A stretch of DNA of 64,000 nucleotides from Methylorubrum salsuginis (GCF_900114375.1 NZ_FOSV01000008.1:1-64000), one strand, 5' to 3'; numbered from the stretch's first letter, positions 41,131 to 50,638 are shown. A program made the numbers and translations. The notes: a model not told the origin generated them from the sequence alone.

Positions 41131-42143
41131 AGGGTCTCCGTGACCTTGGTCAGCCCCGCGGGCGCGTCCGGGTCGAGGCCGCGGCGGCGGGATTCCGCCT
41201 CGATGGCGCGGTAGGCCGGCACCAGCATGGCGATGGGGTCGCAGGCCGGATGCCCGTCGCCGAGCCAGGGCAGCGTGCCCGCCGGTCCGCCGCAGGCCTG
41301 CACCCGCACGCCGTCGCGGCGGAGGTCGCGTACGAGCCCGTCGATGCCGTCGGCCACCGCATCGGCCTGCCGCAGGGCGAGCACGGGCGTGCCTGCCGAG
41401 ACGGAGGCCCGCGGCCCGTGGCGCAGCTCGGCCGCGGAATAGCCGAGCGCGGGCAGCCGAAGGGTCTCGGCGAGCTTCAGGGCGATCTCGCGCACGGTGC
41501 CGAGCCCGTGCCCGCGCCCCGTCACGAAGGCGGCGGGGGCGCCGTCGAGGTCGGCGCCCCAGGCCGACCAATCGAGGGCAAGTGCTTGCGTGAGACGTCC
41601 GGGCAGGGCTGCGAGCCCGTCCGCGAGATCCCGGTCGCCCGCCCAGGCGGCCACCAGCGCGGCGCCCGCGATCATCGAGTTCGTCACCGTCTTGGTCGCG
41701 GCGACCGCCCGCTCGGGGCCGGCGAGGATGGGCAGGACGAGGTCGCTCGCCTTCGCGGCGGGCGAGTCGGGATCGTTGACGAGCGCCAGCGTCAGCGCGC
41801 CGCCCGCGCGGGCGGCTTGCGTCGCCGCCACGAGATCGGGCGAGCGGCCGGATTGCGAGACGACGACGAACAACGCGCCCGCGACCCGCGGCGAACGGTC
41901 GTAACCGGTCACGACGGAGGGCGCCGAGGCCGAGACCGGCAGGCCGAGCCGCGTCTCGATCAGGTAGCGCAGGGCCACGCCGGCATGGCCCGAACTGCCC
42001 CGCCCGCACAGAACCACGAACGGAATGTCTTTTGGATTCAGGGCCTCGGCGATGCGCGCCGCCTCGCCCGCAGCGAGCAGCCGTTCGGCGGCCTGCGGGA
42101 TCTCCGCAATCTCGCGCGCCATGCTGGTGGGCGTCGCAGTCAT
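41127..42143 (-). CDS. SIS-domain glucosamine-6-phosphate deaminase/isomerase (NagB-II/AgaS-like)
   Basis: Probably converts glucosamine-6-phosphate to fructose-6-phosphate plus ammonia. The 338-residue protein has two SIS domains without a glutamine amidotransferase domain: FVVLCGRGSSGHAGVALRYLIE and VVVSQSGRSPDLVAAT in the first, AFVTGRGHGLGTVREIALKLAETLRLPALGYSAAELRHGPR in the second, as in GlmS isomerase halves and NagB-II. ATG 42143 overlaps the murQ stop by four bases and its stop overlaps the nagA start, so it completes the MurQ-NagA-NagB route. AgaS activity on other amino sugars cannot be excluded. Confidence 0.88.
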   Translation of the reverse strand: MTATPTSMAREIAEIPQAAERLLAAGEAARIAEALNPKDIPFVVLCGRGSSGHAGVALRYLIETRLGLPVSASAPSVVTGYDRSPRVAGALFVVVSQSGRSPDLVAATQAARAGGALTLALVNDPDSPAAKASDLVLPILAGPERAVAATKTVTNSMIAGAALVAAWAGDRDLADGLAALPGRLTQALALDWSAWGADLDGAPAAFVTGRGHGLGTVREIALKLAETLRLPALGYSAAELRHGPRASVSAGTPVLALRQADAVADGIDGLVRDLRRDGVRVQACGGPAGTLPWLGDGHPACDPIAMLVPAYRAIEAESRRRGLDPDAPAGLTKVTETL

Positions 42144-43027
42144 CGTCCGTCCCCTTCCGTGAGCGCCCGGCGCAGGTTGCCGTCGTGGCGCGCGAGACGC
42201 CGCTCGGCCTCCTCGCGGCTCGCCCCCGTGGCGATCAGCACGCCGAGCTTCACGTCGCCCCCCGCCTCCGCCGCGGCCCGCTCGGCGGTGCTCGCGTCGC
42301 AGGCGGCGAGTTCGGCCACCATGGCGATGCCGCGGGCGCGCAGCTTCCGGTTGGTCGGGCGCATCGCCACCATGCGCCCGCGATAGACCCGGCCGAGGCG
42401 GATCATCAGCAGCGTCGAGAACAGGTTGAGGATCACCTTCTGCGCCGTGCCGGCCTTCAGCCGGGTCGAGCCCGCCAGCACCTCGGCCCCGGTGGCCGCG
42501 AGGATGCCGTGCTCGGCGGTCTCCAGGATCGGCGTGCCGGGATTGTTGGCGATGCCGACCGTGACCGCCCCGCGGGCGCGGGATTCGCGCAAGGCGGCCA
42601 GGGTGTAGGGCGTGGTCCCGCTGGCGGCCAAGCCCACCACCACGTCGCCGGGGCCGATCCCGTTGCGCGTCACCCAGGCGGCGCCCTCCGCCCCCGAATC
42701 CTCGGCATCCTCCACGGCTTGCAGCAAGGCGCCCTCGCCGCCGGCGATGGCGAAGGCCAGCCGCTCGCCCGGCCAGTCGAAGGTCGGCGGCAACTCGGCC
42801 CCGTCCTGCACGCCGATGCGCGCCGAGGTGCCCGCCCCGACATAGGAGAGCCGCCCGCCGGCCCTCAACCCCGCTTCCGCGGCCAGGGCCGCCGCCTGGA
42901 TCGCGGGGAGCGCCGGACCCACCGCCGCGACGGCGGCGAGCTGGCCCTCCCACAGGGCCTGAAGGATGTCGCCGCCGCCCCAGGCGTCGAGGTCGGCATA
43001 GCGGGCGCTGGCGTCCTCGGTCCTCAT
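42140..43027 (-). CDS. murQ: N-acetylmuramic acid 6-phosphate etherase
   Basis: Cleaves the lactyl ether of MurNAc-6-phosphate to give GlcNAc-6-phosphate, the step that links cell-wall recycling to NagA. The 295-residue SIS-domain protein has the family motifs GRLSYVGAGTSARIGVQDGAELPPTF (with the catalytic Glu), VVVGLAASGTTPYTLAAL and AGSTRLKAGTAQKVILNLFST, and ends with the UBA-like helix ATGASREEAERRLARHDGNLRRAL. ATG 43027; first gene of the coupled operon. The anhydro-MurNAc kinase gene anmK is not in this window. Confidence 0.95.
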   Translation of the reverse strand: MRTEDASARYADLDAWGGGDILQALWEGQLAAVAAVGPALPAIQAAALAAEAGLRAGGRLSYVGAGTSARIGVQDGAELPPTFDWPGERLAFAIAGGEGALLQAVEDAEDSGAEGAAWVTRNGIGPGDVVVGLAASGTTPYTLAALRESRARGAVTVGIANNPGTPILETAEHGILAATGAEVLAGSTRLKAGTAQKVILNLFSTLLMIRLGRVYRGRMVAMRPTNRKLRARGIAMVAELAACDASTAERAAAEAGGDVKLGVLIATGASREEAERRLARHDGNLRRALTEGDGR

Positions 43028-43197
43028 TCGCCCGTCATCTCCGGCCGTCCGTCCCTCTCGTCGCAACAAGTCGCGGCGGCGCATCGCGATCCCGCTAGGC
43101 CCCGATATGGTGCGATGCGGGGAAGGCGCGAGGGGCGTCGCAGGGATCGGTTCGCCCCGCGCGGCGTTCGGTTCGCGGCAGCCGGCGGGGAGGGAGC

Positions 43198-43995
43198 GTG
43201 GATCAGGGGGCAGTCGCAGGAGGGGGCGCCGTCCTCGCGCCGGAGCGCGGAGTCGGCCGGGTCCGCCTCCTGACCTACAACATCCGCCATTGCCGCGGGA
43301 CCGACGGCCGGGTCGCGCCGGAGCGCATCGCCGCGGTCATCGCCGCGACCGGGGCCGACATCGTCGCGCTCCAAGAGGTCGATGTCGGGCGCGCCCGCAC
43401 CGACGGTCTCGATCAGGCCGACGAGCTCGCCCGGCTTCTCGGCATGACGCCGCATTTCCACCCGGCCTTGCACATCGAAGAGGAACGCTACGGCGACGCG
43501 ATCCTCACCCGCCTGCCCTCGCGGCTGCGGCGCGCCGGCCCCCTGCCCGGCCTCGTCCGGCGGCCGAAATTGGAGCCCCGCGGTGCGCTCTGGGCCGAGA
43601 TCGAGATCGGCGCCGCACGGCTTCAGGTGCTCAATACCCATCTCGGCCTGCTCGGCGCGGAGCGCATCGCGCAAGCCGAGGCGCTGCTGGGCCCCGACTG
43701 GCTCGCCGACCCCGCCTGCCGCGCCCCGACCGTGCTCGTCGGCGACTTCAACGCCACCGGCTGGACGCGCGCCTATCGCCGCCTCGCCCGCCACCTCACC
43801 GATGCGCACCGCGTCGCCGCGCGGATCGAGGGCCGCGCGAGCTTCCCGAGCCGCTTTCCCCTGCTGCGCCTCGACCGCGTCTTCGTCGGCGCGGGCGTGA
43901 CGGTCGAGCGCCTCGCGGTCGTGGACGGCCCTCTGCCCCGCCGTGCCTCCGACCATCTGCCGGTGCTCGCCGACATCCGGTTGTCGAAGAGCTAA
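43198..43995 (+). CDS. Endonuclease/exonuclease/phosphatase-family hydrolase
   Basis: A 265-residue DNase I-fold metal-dependent hydrolase. Motifs in order: LLTYNIRHCRGTDG (Asn), IVALQEVD (metal-binding Glu), NTHLGL, VLVGDFNAT (Asp and Asn) and RASDHLPVLADI (catalytic Asp-His pair). It could be a phosphodiesterase, sphingomyelinase-like or nuclease. GTG 43198 follows a GGGAG site. No signal peptide is evident. Divergent from murQ. Confidence 0.88.
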   Translation: MDQGAVAGGGAVLAPERGVGRVRLLTYNIRHCRGTDGRVAPERIAAVIAATGADIVALQEVDVGRARTDGLDQADELARLLGMTPHFHPALHIEEERYGDAILTRLPSRLRRAGPLPGLVRRPKLEPRGALWAEIEIGAARLQVLNTHLGLLGAERIAQAEALLGPDWLADPACRAPTVLVGDFNATGWTRAYRRLARHLTDAHRVAARIEGRASFPSRFPLLRLDRVFVGAGVTVERLAVVDGPLPRRASDHLPVLADIRLSKS

Positions 43996-44007
43996 GTCGC
44001 GGAGATT

Positions 44008-44107
44008 CCAAAGGGATCATCCCTTTGGCGGGGCACCGGGGCAGAGCCCCGGTTTCCCCTCCAAACCAGGGCTTTGCCCTGGACCCACGAAAGGACTCGT
44101 CCTTTCG
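44008..44107. repeat. Run of four different hairpins between the hydrolase and asparaginase genes
   Basis: In 100 bases there are four perfect inverted repeats: arms CCAAAGGG/CCCTTTGG (44008-44028), CCGGGGC/GCCCCGG (44036-44052, loop AGA), CCAGGGC/GCCCTGG (44066-44082, loop TTT) and CGAAAGGA/TCCTTTCG (44088-44107, loop CTCG). The arms differ, so this is a composite intergenic element rather than a simple tandem repeat. It could terminate the upstream gene or stabilise transcripts. Confidence 0.9.
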
Positions 44108-44185
44108 AAACCCGGATTCTTGCCGGTGCGCTATAATCGGCAGGACGGTCCGGACGGGACCAGCAGCGAAGACGGCGATCCGACG

Positions 44186-45241
44186 ATGACCAAGACGATC
44201 GGCAACCTGACCGCGTTCGGCCTGATGGCCGCCGCCACCCTCGGGGGCGGGCCCGCCGCCGCCGAGCCCCCCAAGATCGCGGTCGTCGCCACCGGCGGCA
44301 CCATCGCGATGAAGCTCGATCCGCAGACCCACGCGCCGGTCCCCGCGCTCTCGGGCGAGGACCTCGTCTCGGCGGTGCCGAAGCTGAAGGACATCGCCAC
44401 GATCCAGGTGACAGAGTTCAGCAATGTGCCGAGCGACTATATGGGGCCGGACCGCTGGCCCGCGCTCGCCCGCCGGATCGATGCGATCCTGGCCGATCCG
44501 GACATCCGCGGCGCCATCGTCCTACACGGCACCGACACCCTCGACCAGACCGCCTATTTCCTCGACCTGACGCTGACGAGCCAAAAACCCGTCGTGCTGG
44601 TGGGCGCGCAGCGCAACGCCTCGGACGCCGACGCCGACGGCCCGCGCAACCTCCTCAACGCCGCCCGGCAGATCTTGGCGGACGGCGCCGCCGAGATGGG
44701 CGTGACGGTGACGCTCAACCACCGCATCAACGCCGCGCGCGAGGTGCGCAAGACCCACACGAGCAACGTCGAGACTTTCGATTCGGGGGACGCCGGCATC
44801 CTCGGCTACGTCGACGAGGACCGTGTCGTGTTCAGCCGCAAGTCCCTGCGCCGCCAGACGCTGCCGCTGCCGGAGCGGATGCCGCGGGTCGATCTCGTCG
44901 CCATGTATGCCGGCGCCGACGGCTCCCAGGTGCGCCACGCCGCCGAGAGCGGCGCCGAGGCCATCGTGGTCGAGGCCTATGGCTGGGGCAACGTCAACGC
45001 CGAGATGCACGACGCCATCGCCGAGGTCATCGCCGAGGGCGTGCCGGTGATCGTGGCCACCAAGGTCCATGACGGGCGCGCGCTGCCAGTCTACGGCTTC
45101 AAGGGCGGCGGCAACACCCTGCGCAAGGCCGGCGCCGTGTTCGCGGGCGACCTGACCCCGGACAAGGCCCGCATCCTGACCTTGATCGCCCTGCCGGGCA
45201 CGAAGGACCGCGCGGCGTTGCAGGCGCTGTTCGACCGGTAA
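44186..45241 (+). CDS. Type II-like L-asparaginase (secreted)
   Basis: Hydrolyses asparagine to aspartate and ammonia. The 351-residue precursor has a signal peptide ending near AAAEPPKI (about residue 26), the first catalytic Thr in VVATGGTIAM and the second in IVLHGTDTLDQTAYFLDLTL, then VLVGAQRNASDADADGPRNLLNAA. A signal peptide and length fit the periplasmic high-affinity class (AnsB-like) that scavenges nitrogen. The upstream run of four hairpins separates it from the hydrolase gene. Confidence 0.93.
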   Translation: MTKTIGNLTAFGLMAAATLGGGPAAAEPPKIAVVATGGTIAMKLDPQTHAPVPALSGEDLVSAVPKLKDIATIQVTEFSNVPSDYMGPDRWPALARRIDAILADPDIRGAIVLHGTDTLDQTAYFLDLTLTSQKPVVLVGAQRNASDADADGPRNLLNAARQILADGAAEMGVTVTLNHRINAAREVRKTHTSNVETFDSGDAGILGYVDEDRVVFSRKSLRRQTLPLPERMPRVDLVAMYAGADGSQVRHAAESGAEAIVVEAYGWGNVNAEMHDAIAEVIAEGVPVIVATKVHDGRALPVYGFKGGGNTLRKAGAVFAGDLTPDKARILTLIALPGTKDRAALQALFDR

Positions 45242-45294
45242 CCACGGATCGATACGGCTCAGCATCGATCCAGGCGGTTCGCGCGTTGAGGGCC

Positions 45295-45906
45295 ATGCTT
45301 GCGCGCGACGACATCACCACGGCAACCGAACGGGCGGTGGAATCCGTCGGCGCGATCGAGGCCGCGGATGTCCGTGCCGGGGTCGCGCTCGCCGGGGCCA
45401 AGGACCACCCGGCGATGCCCACGGTCATCGCCGCGGGCGAGGTCGGGAGCTGGGAGGCGCTGCTGGCGATGTCCGTCGGCACGTTGGCCTGGGGGCTCGT
45501 CACCCGCGACCGGGCGCTCGCCGAGACCGGGGGGCGGATGCTCGCCGCGGGCATGCTGGCGAGCCTCGTCAAGACCAGCCTGAAGCGCACGCTCCACCGC
45601 ACGAGGCCCAACGTCCTGATGGATACCGGCCGCTACGTGCGCGGGCCGATGGGGCCGAACGACGGCCCGTGGCAATCCTTCCCCTCGGGCCATGCCGCCC
45701 TCAGCACCGCGGTCGCCCGCGCCGTGGCCCGCTCCCGGCCGGAACTGGCGGGGGCGGCCTACGCGACCGCCGCGGGCGTCATCGCGGTGCAGCTCGTGCG
45801 CGGCGCCCATTTCCCCGTCGATGTCGCGGTGGGCGCGGCGATCGGCGTGGCCGCCGAGGCGGTGACGGACCGGGCGATCACGGAATGGCAGACGCGGGAG
45901 GCGTGA
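45295..45906 (+). CDS. PAP2-family membrane phosphatase
   Basis: Lipid or polyprenyl phosphate phosphatase of about 203 residues with the three class motifs: KRTLHRTRP (K-x6-RP), PSGHAAL and VRGAHFPVDV (x-R-x5-H-x3-D type). Hydrophobic segments around 60-85 and 160-190 suggest a multi-pass membrane protein, shorter than typical six-helix enzymes. The ATG at 45295 has a poor ribosome binding site; a TTG at 45286 is equally possible. Confidence 0.85.
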   Translation: MLARDDITTATERAVESVGAIEAADVRAGVALAGAKDHPAMPTVIAAGEVGSWEALLAMSVGTLAWGLVTRDRALAETGGRMLAAGMLASLVKTSLKRTLHRTRPNVLMDTGRYVRGPMGPNDGPWQSFPSGHAALSTAVARAVARSRPELAGAAYATAAGVIAVQLVRGAHFPVDVAVGAAIGVAAEAVTDRAITEWQTREA

Positions 45907-45917
45907 GGGGGCTCATG

Positions 45918-45954
45918 CCAAATCCGGTTGATCCCTTCGGGATGGCGGATTTGG
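45918..45954. terminator. Hairpin between convergent PAP2 and der genes
   Basis: Outer arms CCAAATCCG (45918-45926) and CGGATTTGG (45946-45954) with an inner GATCCC/GGGAT pairing around TTC. It lies 12 bases after the PAP2 stop and may terminate it. A second inverted repeat, GATACGGT/ACCGTATC (45984-46010), overlaps the der stop codon on the minus strand. Confidence 0.6.
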
Positions 45955-46008
45955 GCTTCGCTCAAGGGCCGCGCGGGCTTGCCGATACGGTCCCCGCTCG
46001 AAACCGTA

Positions 46009-47352
46009 TCAGCCCTTCTCGAACGGGTTCTTGGTCGTGCGCAGCGACAGCCGGATCGGCGTGCCGGGCAGGTCGAAAGCCTCGCGGATGCCGTTGACGA
46101 GGTAGCGGGTATAGGATTTCGGCAGGGCGTCGAGCTGGTTGCCGAACAGGGCGAAGTGCGGCGGGCGGCTCTTCACCTGGGTGCCGTAGCGGATCTTGAT
46201 GCGCCGGCCCGACACCGCGGGCGGCGGGTTGCGCTGGAGCGCGTCGGTGAGCCACGCATTGATCCGCGCGGTCGAGACGCGGCGGCTCCACACCTCGGAG
46301 GCATCGACCACCGCCTGCATCAACTTGTCGATGCCCTCGCCGCCCAGCCCCGACAGCGACACCACCGAGACGCCGCGCACCTGCGGCAGCAGGCGGGTGC
46401 AGTCCTCGCGCAGCGTCTTGAGCAAGCCGGGCTGGTCGGCCACGAGGTCCCACTTGTTGAGGCCGATCACGAGGGAGCGGCCCTCGCTCTCGACGAGATC
46501 GACGATGGTAAGATCCTGCTTCTCGAAGGGAATCGTCGCGTCGAGGAGCACCACCACCACCTCGGCGAAGCGCACGGCGCGCAACCCGTCCGAGACCGCG
46601 AGCTTTTCGAGCTTGTCGTCGATGCGGGCGCGCCGCCGCATGCCGGCGGTGTCGTGCAGCTTGATCTTGCGGCCGCGCCACTCCCAGTCGAGGGAGATCG
46701 AATCGCGGGTGATGCCGGCCTCGGGGCCAACGAGCAGCCGATCCTCGCCGATCATCCGGTTGATCAGCGTCGACTTGCCGGCGTTGGGGCGGCCGACGAT
46801 GGCCACGCGCAGGCCCTTGCCGCCCTCGCCGTCGTCCTCCTCGTCCTCGTCGGGCTCGGGCAGCACGTCGCGCAGGGCATCCTGCAGCGAGCCGAGGCCC
46901 TCGCCGTGCTCGGCGGAGAACGGGATCGGATCGCCTAAGCCCAGCGAGAACGCCTCGTAGGCGCCGGCCATGCCGGCCCCGCCCTCGGCCTTGTTGGCGA
47001 TGAGGATGACCGGAATGCCGGCCCGGCGCACCAGTTCGGCGAAGGGCCGGTCGGCGGGCAGCACGCCGGCGCGGGCGTCGATGACGAACAGCACCGCGTC
47101 GGATTCGAGGATCGCGGCCTCGGTCTGGGCGCGCATGCGGCCGAGCAGCGAGTCGGCGTCCGCCTCCTCGAGCCCGGCGGTGTCGATGATGCGGAAGGCG
47201 ACGTCGCCGATCGAGCCGTCGCCCTCGCGCCGGTCGCGGGTCACGCCGGGGCGGTCATCGACGAGCGCGAGCTTGCGCCCGACGAGCCGGTTGAACAGGG
47301 TCGATTTGCCGACGTTCGGGCGTCCGACGATCGCGACGGTCGGCAGGTCCAT
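46009..47352 (-). CDS. der: Ribosome assembly GTPase Der (EngA)
   Basis: Essential double GTPase in 50S subunit maturation. The 447-residue protein has two G domains: [13 protein letters not shown] with DDRPGVTRD and NKAEG in the first, [13 protein letters not shown] with [20 protein letters not shown] and NKWDL in the second, then the C-terminal KH-like domain (PRFKIRYGTQ-type segment [24 protein letters not shown]). Standard length. ATG 47352. In many proteobacteria it follows yfgM and bamB; here only the YfgM-like gene is present. Confidence 0.97.
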   Translation of the reverse strand: MDLPTVAIVGRPNVGKSTLFNRLVGRKLALVDDRPGVTRDRREGDGSIGDVAFRIIDTAGLEEADADSLLGRMRAQTEAAILESDAVLFVIDARAGVLPADRPFAELVRRAGIPVILIANKAEGGAGMAGAYEAFSLGLGDPIPFSAEHGEGLGSLQDALRDVLPEPDEDEEDDGEGGKGLRVAIVGRPNAGKSTLINRMIGEDRLLVGPEAGITRDSISLDWEWRGRKIKLHDTAGMRRRARIDDKLEKLAVSDGLRAVRFAEVVVVLLDATIPFEKQDLTIVDLVESEGRSLVIGLNKWDLVADQPGLLKTLREDCTRLLPQVRGVSVVSLSGLGGEGIDKLMQAVVDASEVWSRRVSTARINAWLTDALQRNPPPAVSGRRIKIRYGTQVKSRPPHFALFGNQLDALPKSYTRYLVNGIREAFDLPGTPIRLSLRTTKNPFEKG

Positions 47353-47473
47353 GATCTTTAGTCTCTCGGCGCGGCCGGAACGGGCCCGCGCGGGTCATCG
47401 TGCAAGGATAGGACATCCCGGAGCGGGCGGATATCGCTCCGGATGCACCTCCGTCATCGCGAGGCGGCGGGTG

Positions 47474-48187
47474 TCAGCGGGTGATCGGCGGCGGGGGCGC
47501 GGCGTTCTCGGGCTTGGCCTCGGTGACCGTGACCGGGCCGCCCGCCACCAGGGCGGCGTAGATCTCGACGCGCTGGCGCAGGCCCTGAGGCGTGTCGTTG
47601 TCGCCCGCGATCTGGTCGAACCAGCGGCCGGCGCCCTCGATGTCGCCCTTGCGGAGCGCCGTCAGGCCCAGCATCTCGCGGGCGGTGTGGCGGAAGGTGC
47701 CGGTGGGCGTGGCGAGGCCCTGGAGCTGGGTGAGCGCGGCGTCGGCCTCCGCCCCGTCGAGGCGCAGCAGGGCGGCGCGGAGCCGAGCGAGATCGCGCAG
47801 GGCATCGCCCGCGTCCTTGTCGGCGGCGAGCGCGTCGTAGGCGGCGGCGCCGGCGGCGGCGTCGCGCTTGCCCGTCTCGGCGGCATTGCGGAAGCGGGCG
47901 AGCAGGGCGTAGCCCGCCGGGCCCTCGGCCTGGATCGCGGCGAAGTCGCGTTCGGCCTGCGCCGTGTTGCCGTCCTTGGCGAGGCGGCTGGCCTTGTCGA
48001 ACCGCTCCGAGGTCGCCTCGGCCCGCACGAGTTGGGCATGGCGCCAGTAGTTCCAGCCGCCGACGCCGGCGACCAGCAGGATCGCGCTCGCGATGATCAG
48101 CGCGTTATAGCGCTTCCAGATCTTGATGAACTGGTCGCGGCGATAATCCTCGTCGACCTCGCGGATGAACTCGTTGTTCTCGGCCAT
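47474..48187 (-). CDS. YfgM-like membrane-anchored TPR protein
   Basis: A 237-residue protein: short cytosolic N-terminus (FIREVDEDYRRDQFIKIWKRY, the family start), one membrane helix at about 30-48, then a helical TPR-like periplasmic domain (repeats of A/G at TPR positions through about 215) and a Pro-rich tail. Matches the YfgM/TPR_21 family, an ancillary factor at the Sec translocon. Its position upstream of der agrees with the usual yfgM-bamB-der order, but bamB is missing between them. Confidence 0.85.
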   Translation of the reverse strand: MAENNEFIREVDEDYRRDQFIKIWKRYNALIIASAILLVAGVGGWNYWRHAQLVRAEATSERFDKASRLAKDGNTAQAERDFAAIQAEGPAGYALLARFRNAAETGKRDAAAGAAAYDALAADKDAGDALRDLARLRAALLRLDGAEADAALTQLQGLATPTGTFRHTAREMLGLTALRKGDIEGAGRWFDQIAGDNDTPQGLRQRVEIYAALVAGGPVTVTEAKPENAAPPPPITR

Positions 48188-48376
48188 TTCAATCCGTGCG
48201 TCCCTCGCGGGCCGCGCTCGCCTCGCCTGTCGTCGTCCGGCCCGCGCCTAGCACAGAGCCTCCGGTTTGGCGAAATTTTTTGGTTTTTTGCGGTGTCGCT
48301 GTCCGCACCCTCCCCGTCATTGCGAGGCGGGGGCCGAGGCGACCTGCTCGGAAATCGAGCGCCTACAACGCGGGCC

Positions 48377-48982
48377 TCACGCCTGCCCCGGCCAGGCCGC
48401 GACACCGATCAGCAGCGGGTGCAGGTACTTTCCGAACATGAACCACGCCACGAGGCCGACCACCACCGCGATGGCGTCGTTGCGCCAGCCGGCGGGCGCG
48501 GCCTGTCCGCCGTGCTGCGCGGCGACCTGCCCCGCCGTGAGCGCCCGGCGCTTGGCGCTGATGCGGGCGGCGACCGCCCAGGCCAGGAAGGACCCGAACA
48601 GCAGCATCGAGCCGAGATCGCCGTTGGCCAAGAGATGCGCGGTGGCCCAGATCTTCACGGCGAGCAGCATCGGGTGCTTCAGCCGGGTGCGGAGATGGCC
48701 GGGCAGGTAGGTGGCGGCCAGGCTGATGAAGGCGAACAGCGTCAGCAGCACCGCGAGATGGCGGGTGAAGGTGGGCGGCGACCAGACCGGGATCATCCCC
48801 TCCTGCCGGTACAGCCCGTAGCCGTAGGCCGTGAGCGCGAGGCCGAGCCCCGAGAGCAGGGCGTAGCCGAGCTTGTAGCGCGGCTCGCCCACGCGCCCGA
48901 TCACCTCGGCGCGCTTCCCCCGCGCCATGGAGAAGGCGTGGGTGCCGAGGAACAGCACGAGGCCGAGGATCAGAACGAGCAT
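48377..48982 (-). CDS. NnrU-family membrane protein
   Basis: A 201-residue integral membrane protein with about five or six helices, matching the NnrU family: LVLFLGTHAFSMARGKR near the start, RYKLGYALLSGLGLALTAYGY, and LKHPMLLAVKIWATAHLLANGDLGSMLLFGSFLAWAV. NnrU is found near nitric oxide and nitrite reduction genes in some bacteria but is widespread without them; it is related to isoprenylcysteine methyltransferase-like folds. No denitrification genes here, so the role is open. ATG 48982. Confidence 0.85.
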   Translation of the reverse strand: MLVLILGLVLFLGTHAFSMARGKRAEVIGRVGEPRYKLGYALLSGLGLALTAYGYGLYRQEGMIPVWSPPTFTRHLAVLLTLFAFISLAATYLPGHLRTRLKHPMLLAVKIWATAHLLANGDLGSMLLFGSFLAWAVAARISAKRRALTAGQVAAQHGGQAAPAGWRNDAIAVVVGLVAWFMFGKYLHPLLIGVAAWPGQA

Positions 48983-49061
48983 GGGGCGGCCTGTGGACGG
49001 CGCCTGCGCCGGACGATCCGGACAAGCTTCCTGTAACGGTTCAAAACGCAATCCTGATGGG

Positions 49062-50285
49062 ATGTCCAGGCTGCCCCGCCCTGCCCTCGCGGCGCTCGCG
49101 CTCCTGTGCGGCCTCGTGCCGCTTCGGAGCCATGCCGCCGAGCCGCCGCTCTCGGCCCTCACCGTGACGGGCCCCGAGCGCCTGATCTTCTCGGCGACCC
49201 GCGACGCCTGCGACGGGGCCGACGTGCCGGACGCCCCCGCCCGCGCGTTCCGCGATGCGACGGGCGGCATCGCGCTGTTCGGCCTGCACTACCGCAACCG
49301 GGCCCTGCGCGGGCCCGATTTCGACCGGCTCAAGATCGATTGCCGCGTCGTGCTCGATTCCGGGGGCAAGGGCGATCCGGCGCTCTACGACGACCGCTCG
49401 TGGATCACCGCCACCTGGACCGAGGACGGTGCCCGCGTCGCGGCCCTCGTCCATCACGAGTTCCAGGCCAACGAGCACGAGGGCCGCTGCCGCTCCAAGG
49501 TGTATATGGAGTGCTGGTACAACACGATCACGGCGGCGGAGTCCCGCGACGGCGGCGCGACCTTCGCGCGGACGCACCCGCCCGCGGTGGTGGCCGGGGC
49601 GCCGTTCCGGCAGGAGGAGGAGCAGGGCCGGCATCGCGGCTTCTTCAACCCCTCCAACATCGTCGGCGACGGGCGCTGGCGCCTTTTTCTGGCCTCGACC
49701 ACCGGCTGGGACCGGCCCGGCAGCGACCAGCCCGCGGGCGTCTGCCTGTTCCGCTCGGACGACCCCGCCGACCCCACCCGCTGGCGCGCCTGGACCGGCA
49801 CCGGCTTCACCGCGGCCTTCCCGGACCCCTATCGCAAGGCGGTGAAGCGGCCCGACACCTGCCGCCCGGTCGGGCCGTTTCCCGGCCCGGTCGGGGCGCT
49901 GGTGCGCCAGCGCGGCACGGGGGCGTGGATCGCGGTGTTCATGGCGGCCAAGGGCGGGGCGTTCGAGGGCGGCGCTTTCGCCGAATCCGGCTTCTACTGG
50001 ACCGCCTCGCGCGATCTCCTGACCTGGGACGCGCCGCGCCTCTTGATGGCCGGCGCCACGCTCTACGACGATCCGTGCAAGGTGGGTGGCAAGGTGGAGA
50101 GCAAGGCCGGCGCGCGCCTCATCGCCTACCCGTCGCTCCTCGATCCGGAGGCCGCGGGCCGCAACTTCGACGATGTCGGCGAGCGGGCGCTCCTCACCTA
50201 CGCGACGCTCAAGGTGGAGGGCTGCACGATCACCTCGGATCGCGACCTCGTGCGGCGCCCGGTGGCGATCAAGGTCTGGCCCTGA
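49062..50285 (+). CDS. Secreted hypothetical protein with sialidase/arabinanase-like features
   Basis: A 407-residue secreted protein with a signal peptide (LAALALLCGLVPLRSHA). Repeated segments such as TAAESRDGGATFARTHPPAVV, FFNPSNIVGDGRWRLFLAST and YWTASRDLLTWDAPRLLM resemble the Asp-box/blade motifs of five-bladed glycoside-hydrolase or sialidase propellers. Several cysteines (DACDGAD, GRCRSKVYMECW, DPCKVGG, EGCTIT) could form disulfides. No catalytic triad can be assigned, so enzymatic activity is unproven. Start ATG 49062. Confidence 0.65.
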   Translation: MSRLPRPALAALALLCGLVPLRSHAAEPPLSALTVTGPERLIFSATRDACDGADVPDAPARAFRDATGGIALFGLHYRNRALRGPDFDRLKIDCRVVLDSGGKGDPALYDDRSWITATWTEDGARVAALVHHEFQANEHEGRCRSKVYMECWYNTITAAESRDGGATFARTHPPAVVAGAPFRQEEEQGRHRGFFNPSNIVGDGRWRLFLASTTGWDRPGSDQPAGVCLFRSDDPADPTRWRAWTGTGFTAAFPDPYRKAVKRPDTCRPVGPFPGPVGALVRQRGTGAWIAVFMAAKGGAFEGGAFAESGFYWTASRDLLTWDAPRLLMAGATLYDDPCKVGGKVESKAGARLIAYPSLLDPEAAGRNFDDVGERALLTYATLKVEGCTITSDRDLVRRPVAIKVWP

Positions 50286-50326
50286 GGCACGTTCCGCCTA
50301 CTTCGCAGTCGCGCTCGGAGCCCACG

Positions 50327-50638
50327 ATGACCCGCCACTGCCTGCCCTGGACCGATCTGCCGGAGACGCGCGCGCCTTCCGGCGTGGGAAAGCGCAGCTT
50401 GGAAGGGAACGGCGCAAGCCTCGTGCGGGTGGCGATTCCGGCCGGGACCGAGGCGCCGCGCCACAGCCACGACCACGAGCAGTTCGTGCAGGTGATCGAG
50501 GGCTCGGGCATTCTGGAGACCGAGCAGGGGCGCGTGGCCTTCGCGGCCGGCAGCCTGTTCCATTTCCCGGCCGGCACGTGGCACGCGGCCTCGTTCGACA
50601 CCGCGACGGTGCTGGTCGAGACCAACCTGCCGGGTTGA
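50327..50638 (+). CDS. Small cupin-domain protein
   Basis: A 103-residue single-domain cupin. Motif 1 is APRHSHDHEQFVQVIEGSGIL (two His plus Gln/Glu positions) and motif 2 GSLFHFPAGTWHAAS (His), suitable for a metal site. Such proteins range from sugar isomerases to regulators; no substrate is apparent. It lies 41 bases downstream of the secreted-protein gene and 4 bases from the convergent ecsC-family stop. Confidence 0.85.
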   Translation: MTRHCLPWTDLPETRAPSGVGKRSLEGNGASLVRVAIPAGTEAPRHSHDHEQFVQVIEGSGILETEQGRVAFAAGSLFHFPAGTWHAASFDTATVLVETNLPG

